Part shown: positions 11,159 to 21,633 of the stretch, one piece after another
How positions within the stretch are numbered: position 1 is the first letter of the stretch
How the letters are laid out: every line of letters begins with the position of its first letter
Source: Collybiopsis luxurians FD-317 M1
Taxonomy: Eukaryota > Basidiomycota > Agaricomycetes > Agaricales > Omphalotaceae
Assembly (NCBI GenBank): GCA_000827265.1
Contig: KN834865.1
Location: 75,134-139,133 of the forward strand
DNA length: 64,000 nt
Direction: 5' to 3'
Program-made: the position numbers and the translations under genes
Notes under the pieces: generated by a model
Databases searched by the model: none
Seen by the model: the letters and a program-made list of their open reading frames with translations, nothing else
Told to the model about the DNA's origin: nothing

Positions 11159-12591
11159 CCGTGTCGACTGGTGGTTTTTATACCTACCTTCCCTGGCATT
11201 TCAGCTGCCAGTCGATCACCAAATAAGTTAGTCCAGACTTTATTCCAGATAATACAAGGGTATTAATAAATTTGATAAATTTTCCAAAAACTCTTGTTCA
11301 GCTGAATAGTTCTTTGTCTCATGTTTCTCCGCTCGCAGTTATCGAACCTGTGTTTAAAGACTCGGGACTGCAGATTCAACTAGAATTAGCTCAGCGCCGT
11401 TTTTTGAACTACGACGTACATATATATGAGGATTCTAGAAGAAGTGAGCCCCACTCAACGAATGACCTGCTTTCCGGATGACTTCGGAGACGATTTTTGT
11501 TGTGAGTCGATGAATACAGTTTGCATCCCCTCCCATAGTGACCTCAGTCGGGCTGTATTTCTGAACACGTATCAACGGTAGAAATAAGAGCACTGCTATC
11601 AAGCATTGTAAGGGCAAATTTGAATGAGAAAGTCCTGTTCACAAAAGGCAAAGTGACAAATGGAGAATCGCCTGCCCCGTATGATGAAATAGATTGCATC
11701 TGGTGTATTTCATTCCATTTTTCCTTCCCCTTGAGGTAAATTGTTGCTCAATAGTTGCGTAAAAAGATCGTAAAAAGATCGTAATGTGGGCTGTGTTTAT
11801 CATGCTATCGGAGTTTAGTATGGCCCTTCAGTTTTCACTTATTCGCTTTCAAAGATACATTTACAGGCCGCCAGGTTTAGGTGAGAGTACCAGAATCAAC
11901 CATCTTCTTGTTTGGATAACTATGAACTCCGAGAATAGAAATCCTAGCTAGTCTCATGAACCGGCTAGAGAAATTCAAGTGTTGGACAGCAGGACTTTCC
12001 TATTGATCAAAGCGTTGCGAGGCGGACCAGCACTGCGACCCAGTTATTTGAACATCATGCGAGTCCGTTAGATATAGACACGGCTATCCACTTGTGTGAA
12101 TGGTGCTACGACGTGGATACTCATGCCAGCTCGCAAGGAAGACAAAATGTTTTCGCATGAAGGACAGATGGATAAATGGATAAGCGGACCCATTGAATTT
12201 GCGAACAAGGATGATACCAAATGATGCGCTCGATGCAGGAAAAGAAGTAGATAAGATGAGACTTTCTGTAAAATGTTTATGGAACGGGTTTCTGAAGTCG
12301 TGCAGTCACTCTTTCTAAGCGCACTTTCATCCCTTCATGATTTTGCGGGTCAACTTTCGGCGTTCGCCTACGGAAACTACGACTACTAAGTGGCAGGAGC
12401 TAAATTATTACCTGTAAGTTCATGTACGATACCTAACAGAGGGCCGGTGCAGTTAGAAAGAGAGAGTAGCACTCGCGGTGCATGGTGGATATCGATAAAG
12501 GGTCACCGTGACAGCACGGAGACAGACACATTTTAGCGCTCACCACGTGATATTCCCCGCAGGCGCTTGTTCCTTCCTGCTTCCGACCACC
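11159..12591. other. Intergenic: upstream of copy B and of the esterase
   Basis: 11159-12369 belongs to the duplicated block. 12370-12591 is unique DNA between divergently transcribed genes and should hold the promoter of the esterase gene. No TATA-like box was recognised there. Confidence 0.55.
11175..11182 (-). promoter_or_regulatory. TATA-like box of methyltransferase B
   Basis: Minus-strand TATAAAAA at the same distance from the ATG as in copy A, inside a conserved segment that also holds GTCGAC. Confidence 0.45.
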
Positions 12592-14095
12592 ATGTCCCTA
12601 ACATCCTTCGCGCCGCGAGCGCTGTATACCAAAGTCTTAATACTGGGCTCATGCCTGACACTCCTTCTTTTACTCTATACGATGTCTTCATCTACTTTCT
12701 CACTGCGTTCTTTCTCGTTCAGCACATCAAAATCATCCCCTTCCTCGAAAACCTGTTCCCCGTCAGCTTACTCGGCTGGGAAATGGGTCTACTCACCTCG
12801 GACGAACAAAACAGCTCTATCTCGTCCAGAAGACGCGCTGTTGTTTGCAGGATTTGAAGGATGCGCCAGTAGTAGAGAATTTTTCTGGCACCTAGCCGCC
12901 GACAATGAAGGGCAATACGATCGATTTCCTGACGCGGACTCTTGGAAATGGGATCTCCAGGACACCGAATGCCACAACTTCCGAGACTTGGAGACCCGAA
13001 AGGAAGAAATGGTCCGGGATTTGGTGGAAAAGGGTGGCTGGCTCGTTCTAGGCGACTCGATTACAGAAGGTCACTTTTTCTCCATCTCATGTTCATTATA
13101 TCCCCATGTTATTGCCACACCCGACTACGTCGCCAACCCTTACTTTGACCGCGCCTGGCCGCAAAACATGTATCTGAACCCAAATTCTTCGTTAGTCCAA
13201 ACGCTCAAATTTCCTCCTGGCTTCAACATCTCTGGAACACCACTAATCACCTTCCGACGAATCGACTTGCTATTGTCGACTGAAGAGCTAGAGGCTTTAC
13301 ACAAGGAGAAGCACAGGGAGGACGAATCCTTTTCCCTATTCTCAGATGAAGCCGTATGGTCACTTTCCCCATCCTACTACCTCCCTGACATCTTCCTCGC
13401 ATCGCTGCCTCAATCCAACTACGCCAATCTCATTGTGAGCACGGCCGGTCACTGGACGACGACCCTGTTCGGCGGATATTCCAATGAGCCGACCAAAGAC
13501 GGAAAGGAAAGACACGGGGAGGGGATAGGGGGGCTCATCGACTTTTTCGGAGAAGCGATGGAGATGTGGGCGAACAAGGTCCAGAAAGCGATTAATGATG
13601 ACAGAGAGGGTGTGGTTTTAGCGAATGGGAAGCGAGCGAGGCGACAGGTTATGGTTCGAGCCTATTTGACCGGCCACGAGGATTGCCATGATCATAGGAA
13701 GCCGTGGAGGAAGATTGAACCGATGAAGTGGAATTGGTATAATTGGGGTAGTATTTGGAAGTATAATCAAGTGTTCGAGGTGAGCCTTATTCTGCTACTT
13801 TTCTACCATTGCTGACGATATCTGTAGACACTGCTCTCGAAACCACAATACCCGGACATTCATTATCTTGCGATTGAGAGGCCAGCGCGGTTACGACCTG
13901 ATGCAGTACGTTACCTGATTTTATGTTCAGCACTATCCCCTCCTGACGAATCCGCAGCACGCAACAGGCGACTGCCTGCATATAATGGCAGGCGCTGGAG
14001 TTCTTGAAGGATGGACGAATTATATATGGCAGTTTGTCACTAGGGAAAACGAGAACCTGGACGCGAAACCGTACACCGGGACGAGGTATCAATAG
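12592..14095 (+). CDS. PC-esterase / TBL-like acyl-esterase, membrane anchored
   Basis: Three exons (12592-13779, 13828-13905, 13958-14095) give 467 residues. A signal anchor near the N-terminus (VLILGSCLTLLLLLY) implies a type II Golgi/ER membrane protein. A Ser-rich stem is followed by CSPSAYSAGKWVYSP and ECHNF, like the Cys-rich TBL region. The GDS box LGDSITEGHFF (nucleophile Ser) and the C-terminal DxxH box GDCLH (Asp and His) are both present, and the DxxH box is formed only after the last splice. This pairing defines the PC-esterase/SGNH family of plant TBL and cryptococcal Cas1-type proteins, which acetylate or deacetylate polysaccharides. A role in O-acetylation of cell-wall or secreted glycans is therefore inferred; the acceptor is unknown. 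The first in-frame ATG after an upstream GTG-only frame was used. It is not linked functionally to its neighbours as far as can be seen. Confidence 0.82.
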
Positions 14096-15341
14096 AAAAT
14101 GCTACACCCTTCCTTCCCCGCGTGCCATGTGTTTGTCGATTGGAAAAAGTGCGCCCCTGTTCGACGATCACGTTGGCAATTTTGCTCTCCTGCGTCACCT
14201 CACTTCGCAGATCGCTGGGGGCCCGGGAAGGGAAGAATCTTTCTCGCACAGCGTGGTACAAGATTTAAACACTGATTTCAGCTATCCCTCTGATTTGGTA
14301 GACGTTGAGTTTGCAGTCCCAGAGCTACGGACAAGGTGGCGGGTTAGAATCAACTTCAAAATATACATATATATGTGTACCTCTGGCGTGGACATTTCAT
14401 ACAATCGGATTCTAAGTAATTTCGTATCTTTATTTTTTGTTATCAGCTGCATTTTCTGCCTGATGATCGACTTGATAAGCGATGTGAGCATCTATCATTT
14501 CTGGGGCAAAGTTGTACTGTGAGAATGGATGCTTCCCAGGCGGTCGATTTCAGGCTCAAGGCGAAACTGCTCCCCTCCCTATGGTCCTCCAGGCCGCTAA
14601 TGTATCCCATACCAGAAACTCGATATCCGTTTTGTCGAAGAACCGCTCAGCATCTATGGTGACTTCAAAGTAGAGAGCCAACGGCTGCTTCGTTGACAGT
14701 GTACGAAGAAAAGTTCATCGGCGCATGGGACACCATCTTCACCACACAGGTTCATTCCATCCATTACGAGGTCGTAACTCGATTCTAGCATTCAAGGGTC
14801 CCAGTAAGTATATAACTTCGCTGATTTGTGCCTTGTGTGCCTCGTTGATGCAGATTTTGCTGTTCCATATGATGCCTACTACTGCCTGTGCGAATATCAA
14901 CGATGTTGATTTTCAGGAGTTAACATTGTTTGCGATTGCACCTCAAACGTCTTCTGGCTTTTCCAGCCTTGCCGTCTTCCGCATTTTGGACTGGTATGCT
15001 TTGGTTTCTTGGGATGTCCAGTCCGACTCATTCTTGTGATATATAATTTTATCGGGATCAACTTCGCGAGAGCAGTCTCGATGAGCTCGTGAAACTGGGT
15101 CTGGACTTCTTTCGGCAGTGTTTGCACTCTTCAACAGTAAAACGAAGCGAAATCACTATTACCATAACACATGCCCGGGAATCAATTAAGGACACCCACG
15201 ATGTGAGCTCTAATAAGGCGACTTCAGTAGTAACACGGACTACGAGCATCGACATCAAATTGGAGCTGTTGGAACTACGGTGGAGTATTTCAAATAAAAG
15301 GCCAAAAATGAAGACCGGACGAGGTATCTTTTCCTTAACTC
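14096..15341. other. Intergenic
   Basis: No gene could be assembled. Between 14520 and 14790 short frames look faintly protein-like (for example VYEEKFIGAWDTIFTTQ near 14698-14748) but are broken by stops and have no recognisable family. This could be a decayed gene. Confidence 0.45.
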
Positions 15342-16712
15342 ATGACTCCAGAAGATCGACAGGAAATCGTGGCGTTAGCCACTCCCATTTACAACAACAT
15401 TATATCCTGTGTGATAGTGCCAGTGACGGGTTTCGGTATGATATTGTTCAAACCTTACACGGAGCGAGTTGATAATGGAACACCTTTAGGGATATCTATT
15501 CTAGGCATATTCATTGCTACCTACATTCTAGGGTATGACTCGCTGAAGACTGCTTCGACGGTGTTAAACTCATGTATGCGTTTGATTGCGGCACCTGCAT
15601 AGAACCAAATCTCAGACTCGTTCGCGACTTGCACTTTCCGCCTGTCTGATCATGACATTTATTGCATTGACTTGGACTACCTTTGTAGAAGGGGCAGTTT
15701 CAATCATGCAAGACCGAGTTGATTTTATTCAAATAAAATCAAATGCTCAAGGAGGGCTCGAAGCTCAATCCCAAATATCGGATAAAGAAATTTTGCCACT
15801 TGCCTACATGGACAGTTGGGGTTTGACAGTATCTGTGAGCTTTCAGTATATATACCTCTTTCAGTGGCTTGATGCCATGATACAGATGCTTTGCTGTGAT
15901 TTTATTGTAGTCTGGAGAGCATGGGTTTTATTTCAGCAGGAAAGGCTTTGGAAAATTGCACTTGTGCTTTCTATGATAGTGAATATTGGTAAGTATTCAG
16001 CATGTCCAATGGTCCAAGCTTGGAGCTCAGAGATCACAAATTCACTGAAATTTTTGCATGCTACCTTAAAGGAATTCAGCTTGCTGATTGCATCCTGGAC
16101 GACATTAATATCAATGTGTTCACGTCCAACTCTAGCACGATATTAGATTGGTTATCCCTAGTGGTTTCCCTGGTGGTTAACATGCTTGCAACAGGGCTGA
16201 TCTCATGGAAGGCATGGCAAGTGACAGTGTTTTTTGAAGCCCTGTGCTGCATTTCCCCTTTTCTTACGATTAACTCTGAGTAGGAATCACTATCATAGCA
16301 TGAAAGCAGCTGCAGTCTACAGAAAAACTCGGGCTCTGAATATCCTGCTTCTTTTAATTGAATCTGGTGCAATATATTGCACACTACAGGTTCTCTACAC
16401 TGTCGTTACCTTGCTGAATACATATGGGCCTGCAAACAATAGTGTTCTTTTTCTGGCCTATCAAATTATTGGTGTCATATTTGACCTTGTTTCTGTAAGT
16501 CATAACTTCTCCTTCGATTTGACAATCTCAATGAGTAACTTGGGCAGGCATGGTATCCTATTGCTGTAGTCATCTTAATCAATATGAGAGACTCCGCTGT
16601 GGTTGAGACTTTCCATATCCACCAGACCATGGAAGGCTCTCACAGGGAATGCAGTGTCCTCAGTACAACTGTCCACCCAGCCCTAGAAGGATTACAAAGT
16701 TGGAATTCATGA
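15342..16712 (+). CDS. Multi-TM integral membrane protein
   Basis: Split gene for a hydrophobic protein of the large agaricomycete seven-TM type with unknown function. The first exon starts MTPEDRQEIVALATPIYNN and enters a TM helix. Later exons hold LALSACLIMTFIALTWTTF, the marker VWRAWVLFQQERLWKIAL, WLSLVVSLVVNMLATGLISW, a basic loop with YRKTRAL, LLLLIESGAIYCTLQVLY and AYQIIGVIFDLVS, joined over an intron to AWYPIAVVILINM. The final exon ends with a polar tail and stop at 16710-16712. The VWRAWVLF...RLWK block after TM3 is recurrent in these proteins. It may be receptor-like, but no ligand or G-protein motif is evident. Joins around 15440-15610 and 15835-15875 are uncertain. A frameshift there cannot be excluded. 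Confidence 0.6.
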
Positions 16713-17694
16713 TTTCATGAGCCAATTTTGAGGACCTGAGTATGTTATTAATAATTATTGTAGAAATGTAATGCAGTGGCACGATAAGAGTGGTGGGCAT
16801 TGAATATCGGATACAACTGATTATTCTGTTCTGCGTGTGATTCCAGCCTTAAGGTAACCTATACACCCATCACTAGTAATCTTCGGTGTATTCGTTGTCT
16901 GCTTAGGAGAGACTACCTCGAAGTAGGTCTTATATACTACATGACACAGTATCTAGAAGGTTCTGCATACTTCTACTATCAATGGCCGAGTGATACTGTT
17001 TGCAATAGATGAGTAAGTAATGAGTAATTCCATTTGGAACGACATAAGCTGAATTGTATTACCAATGACAAACCCGGCTGAGAAAGCCTATACAACCTGA
17101 GGTATGTCTTCATATACTGGACATTACACTAAGTATGTAGGTGATGGACTATCATCAGTATGACCCCTACCGAACTTTTCACAGATTTTTTTCATTACTG
17201 ACACATATTATCGTGACCGTAAGGGTTTTTCCACCTCTAATTAAACGTTGTGTTAACTTCTTTCTAATGTGTGAATTAAATGAAGCACGGTACGCTGTAG
17301 CGGTTGGAAGGTAAAAAGTTGTGATAATCGGGGCTGTCAGAAAATTATTAATCGTTCCTACCCTCTCTTTAAGTAAGACAGTGGAAGTGTGTAGTAGGAT
17401 AGGTAGATTTCTGTCCACTATTAAGTCCCATTACTGTTTAAGACCCTATCGTTGGAGGCCTTTGAATTCTACATAACTGCTTACCACTCTACACAGGACC
17501 AACTCTCGTCTCAAGTATCAATTTCAATTTTCTACATTGAATGCTTTCGCAGTTCAGATATCAACTTACTTCTCTCATGTTCAAGCAACGTGATGATTGT
17601 AGCGCCATGCGAGAGACAAAATGAGCAAAAAAAAAACGCATACTGAGTAAATGGGACTAAGGAAGTAACTAGCTAGAAAAATCTGCCTTACTGT
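16713..17694. other. Intergenic, AT-rich
   Basis: Convergent spacer between the membrane protein (plus) and the first GTPase (minus). I see no gene, repeat or RNA in it. Confidence 0.6.
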
Positions 17695-18851
17695 TCACTT
17701 TCCTGTATCCTGCTTCCTTCGCAATTCCTGATAGTCCACACGCATTTCTTCTCTTGCACGCTCTGCCTGAGTCTTTTGCCTTTTGATGTCATTTATCTCC
17801 TCTCTGAGGTCTGCGATCTGGTTGTCACCCTTCTGTTGTCGCTCTACTTTCTCTTTCAGTACAGTACAAAAGCAATTACATACGTAAAAGAACATACCCT
17901 TCATTTCCGTCTTGATTTGCTCGATCTCATCCTTGTATTTCTGGATCTGTTCCCTTAGTTCGCGGTTAAGCTCCGCACCTGCGGCAGTATCATGCAAGTT
18001 CTTATTCTCGTCCACGAGCTCTTTCTGGATCTTCAGAGCAACCGGTTCGCTTTTGACAATCAAATCCGAAAGAATCTCCTGTGCCGAGTGAGTGGTATTA
18101 GTGAGGTGCCGAATCAAACCAGCACCATTGGTAATGGCGTCCTTGAAGAAACTGGGGTTTGTTCTGATCTCTCTCTCTCGACTCGCGCCTTCTGTCTCGG
18201 TAACAAGATCCCATCTTGTAGTTATCACCGCTATATTTTTCATAGCGTCATACCCACAGAGATTGTGAAACATCTTTATGTTTCGTTTGGTCACTCCGGT
18301 AATGCGATTGTCGGAGATGCGATGGAGGTAGAGTACCCCGGCAAGTTTGATATTATTTTTATAACTACGTAAATGCCTCAGTATCAAGCGAATCCGCAGG
18401 ACTTGTGAGAGTAAAGTGACATACGCGCATGCGATATGCCCTGCAATATCACCAAGGACGTCTACGTCCTTTCTATTGGTATCATCAAACCCAGGCGTAT
18501 CAATGAGGCAGACATCGCGGCCGTTCAGCTTAAAGATAGATGAGAGTTTGATGTCAGCTGTACAAGACACCAGACTGTCTCCGACAGTCATTTCGTCCCG
18601 TCCACAAGCTTTGTTGATGAACTTGAAGAAGGATGAGTCTCCGATGAACGATGGTATTGATGGCCGTCGGAAAGGGGAAACAGGAAACTTACAGTGGATT
18701 TGCCACTTCCGGTGGCTCCCATCACTCTGGAAAATAGAGTTAAATTAAGATCACAAAAGTCACGAAGCAAAGCTTACGCTACCAGAGCAGCATTCTTTAG
18801 CTTAATGTCATTGAATACCTTCTTCAAAAAATCCTTTGAAATATAGTGCAT
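17695..18851 (-). CDS. AIG1/GIMAP-like GTPase 1 with coiled coil
   Basis: P-loop GTPase of the AIG1/TRAFAC type. First exon 18851-18778 gives MHYISKDFLKKVFNDI...AALVA. A 34-nt exon (18726-18693) gives VMGATGSGKST (G1). The next exon starts at 18621 with FINKACGRDEM. Then follow CTAD (G2 Thr), LIDTPGFDDT (G3), the family box GVLYLHRISDNRITG with RNIKMFHNLCG, and VITTRWD (G4). The C-terminal third is charged and coiled (ELNRELREQIQKYKDEIEQI and on), interrupted by a 45-nt phase-1 intron near 17853-17897 that could also be read through. Members bind GTP and often act on membranes by oligomerising, but the fungal function is unknown. An additional upstream exon is possible (MAIPATPVEF near 18900-18935). 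It is transcribed away from GTPases 2 and 3. Confidence 0.78.
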
Positions 18852-19826
18852 ACTCGTTGATTAGTGAAAGTGTAGAATTATAAACAAAGGAATTCTGTAC
18901 CGGAAATTCTACTGGAGTTGCTGGTATAGCCATTGGTGGTATAGGTAAAATACGCTTTGTTGAGAAAACGAGATGAGCCGCATCATACAATGGACCTTGA
19001 TTTATACTTACTCCATCTTTGCTCGGATCGATCCCGTATGTCGCAAAACCTAGCGAGGCAAGAGGTAAGTATCTTGGTCAGTAACCGAAGACGGAAAGAA
19101 AGATTGCAATTCAATTGCTTGAGCCCCAAAACAAGGCAACACCTGGTTTACTGCACGCGTTGTGCGGTTGACTTTCTTGGCGTTCGATCGTTGAACAGGT
19201 GAGAGAAAAAAAAACCCAAAACAGCATGATCAACCCTCCGTTGCTGGATTGCAAGCCGTAATCAATAGCATTATGAGAAAGAGATCAAGCATGGGCCATA
19301 AACTCTGTGTTGTCCAGCCCGATTAAGGGTTTGAATGCCGTGCGGTAAGAGTTTGGGGGTGCTTTAACATTTATCAGTATCGACAAACTATCGTAAATTC
19401 CGAGGACTAAGCAGTTTACACGCGTCCTTTGCACGACTCGACTTTTCTATTTGTGTTGTGGACTCTCGATCACGCCTGAGAAAACACGTCCTTCTTCTGC
19501 TAATACTGATGCCTATGGGATATTCACTGCCAACAAATGATCGACTGTCATTGAACAACAAGGAATTCATGTGTACGTATCTGAGATCTTACAGTACTCG
19601 ATTGTAACTATCTTTGGGAGGTGGTGTACGTGGGACTTGTTTGTCGTTATCGATACAACGGCCAATCATTTAATTGAACTTTCTTCCTCGAGGTTCGTGC
19701 TTAGACTTCTGTTGACGAATTCCTTCACCCGGAATTAACATCCCACTTTAGACTTTTATCTTCCGAAGAGCCATGGTGGGTCTTAAGCTTTCAAATGACC
19801 GAAACCCACTCACAGAGTAATAGGAT
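18852..19826. other. Divergent spacer between GTPases 1 and 2
   Basis: About 1 kb that must hold the promoters of both genes. No clear gene and no TATA box could be assigned; a GGTATAGGTAAAATACG stretch near 18938 lies upstream of GTPase 1 but is unconvincing. Confidence 0.5.
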
Positions 19827-20905
19827 ATGGATGTAAAGTACAATCTGATAGCGTGAGTCTTCATATAGTTGGTTATGGTCTATGTGAATACAGTATTTCA
19901 GAGTTATGGGGCCCTCTGGCGCTGGGAAAACCACCGTATGTATTTCAGGATCACACCATATGTTCAACTGAAGTATATCATAGTTCATTAATGCAGTCAG
20001 CAATTCCAACTTGCCTGTTGGATCTGGTCTTGAACCGTGCACGAAGGAGCTTCAGCTTTCTCTTCCCTTTGAGATGTATAGGCAAAGGTTCCAATTCATT
20101 GACACCCCAGGAGATGAAGACAATAACACATTGCGGGTTGTCAGTGAATTCCTAACTAAGAAGTACGTTGGATGTCTACTTCAACCACAGCTTTACTCAC
20201 TTATGAACATGTTAGTGAGGCCCCTCTCGCTGGTGTACTGTACTTCCAGAGTATTTCGAATCCTCGTGTGGGAGGATTGAGTCGCCGGAACATGAGGATA
20301 TTTCATGATCTATGTGGCGACGCAGCTATGAACAAGGTTGCTATCATCGTCACTGGATCCGATCCATTATCGGACGTGCGGGAACTTGAATTGAGAGAAA
20401 GCCCCAAATTCTTTCGCTCAGCCATTCAAGGAGGCGCCCAATTTTTCCGATTTAACGGTACAACGGAATCTGCTCGACAAATTGTCTCGCAGATGGTGGA
20501 TATTTCTGGGGAGGAGAAATTGGCTTTGAGAATTCAAGAGGAACTTCGGAATGCTGGTGGAAAATTATCCAAAACCACGGCGGCAGTTCAGCTTGAATCG
20601 CAGCTGATCGGAGTCATGAGAGAATACGAAGAGGTGGTAGAAGGTAATTTTTCTTACCACAGAGTATCCACGTATTGATGTTTCATCTAGAGCTGCAGGT
20701 AGCGGATGACATAGGCGCAGCAAAATTTGAAACACTTTCTACCGAATTGGAGGAGATACAAGCGGAAATGGCAATTACTTTGGCAGAAAAGGATCAACTT
20801 GCCAATGACTATATGGAGCTAGAGTCGATCCTAGTTCAAGGATTGACACTAAAAGACGGGTTGATTCTATATTTCATGTTGTTCATTGCTTATTGGCTTC
20901 TCTAG
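19827..20905 (+). CDS. AIG1/GIMAP-like GTPase 2, degenerate G motifs
   Basis: Same family as its two neighbours. Exon 1 (19827-19852) encodes MDVKYNLIA. A 34-nt exon (19902-19935) encodes VMGPSGAGKTT. Exon 3 begins FINAVSNSNLPVG after an intron ending just before TTCATT. EPCTKEL carries the G2 Thr and FIDTPGDEDN the G3, lacking the usual GFDDT. The box GVLYFQSISNPRVGG...RNMRIFHDLCG is intact. The G4 element is VTGSD in place of TTRWD, so guanine recognition may be weakened. A coiled region follows, split by a 47-nt phase-1 intron at the same place as in GTPase 1. The terminal LILYFMLFIAYWLL could be a membrane tail, or intron sequence if splicing uses the CTCTAG just before 20906, which would give a different C-terminus. 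Confidence 0.68.
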
Positions 20906-21633
20906 TAACAAAGTATATGCATTATTTCTTCACTGCTCGTTTTAGGTGATAGTCCAGTCTTGTTTACCAACAATAATACTTCAAGTTGGCCCTGGCGCAT
21001 AGTCGCCAGTTCTCATGAATTTTCGTAATTTTGACTATTGAAGACGGTAGATCAATGGACCTAGTATATTCAGATTCTGCTGGGCTCGAGAGCCGTCAGC
21101 CGTGGAGCTGTGTAATTCTGAATTCCCATGCCTTCCTACGATAGGCTTTCTAAGTGCCTCGCGAAATGTGCGTTGTTGAAATGCTGACTCTCAGTACTCC
21201 ACCTGACAGGAGAAAATCGCAGGTTGGACTGCGCAACTGCACTGAGATCGGTATCTTTGAGCAAGTTCAAGCATTGCAACAGCATGTTAACTACTTGAAT
21301 TTTTAAACTGCTAGGTGATGGTGAACTGATAGTCGCCTTGCGGTTCTAACATGGTTGAAAAAATATACCGATCCATTCCTGATCACCCAGCAATGATCAA
21401 TTGTGGATTATCAGATTGGAGTGCGTAATCCTCACGGACTTTGGGCCTCATTCTGGGGTAGCAATGTTCAATTGACATGACTCCGAGCACAATTGAACAT
21501 GGAATCCCTCTTCTGGAAAGCTTCAGGAACCGACCAAAAAAGGTCTGCGGTATATTATGATTCATATTCTTGGTACATATAATTCGAAGTAAAGCCCAAT
21601 AAACACATTCTCCCGAATCCTTTCCTTACAGTC
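20906..21633. other. Spacer between GTPases 2 and 3
   Basis: Nothing coding was recognised. Part of 20906-20946 may belong to a last exon of GTPase 2. Confidence 0.5.

Larger units (their letters stand above)
9009..12369. repeat. Tandem duplication, right copy
   Basis: Direct-repeat partner of 4471-8069, in the same orientation. Coding exons are very similar; introns and upstream DNA have drifted by substitutions and several small indels. It lacks the roughly 150 bp present at 6715-6865 in the left copy, and has lost further upstream sequence around 11620-11640. Confidence 0.8.
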
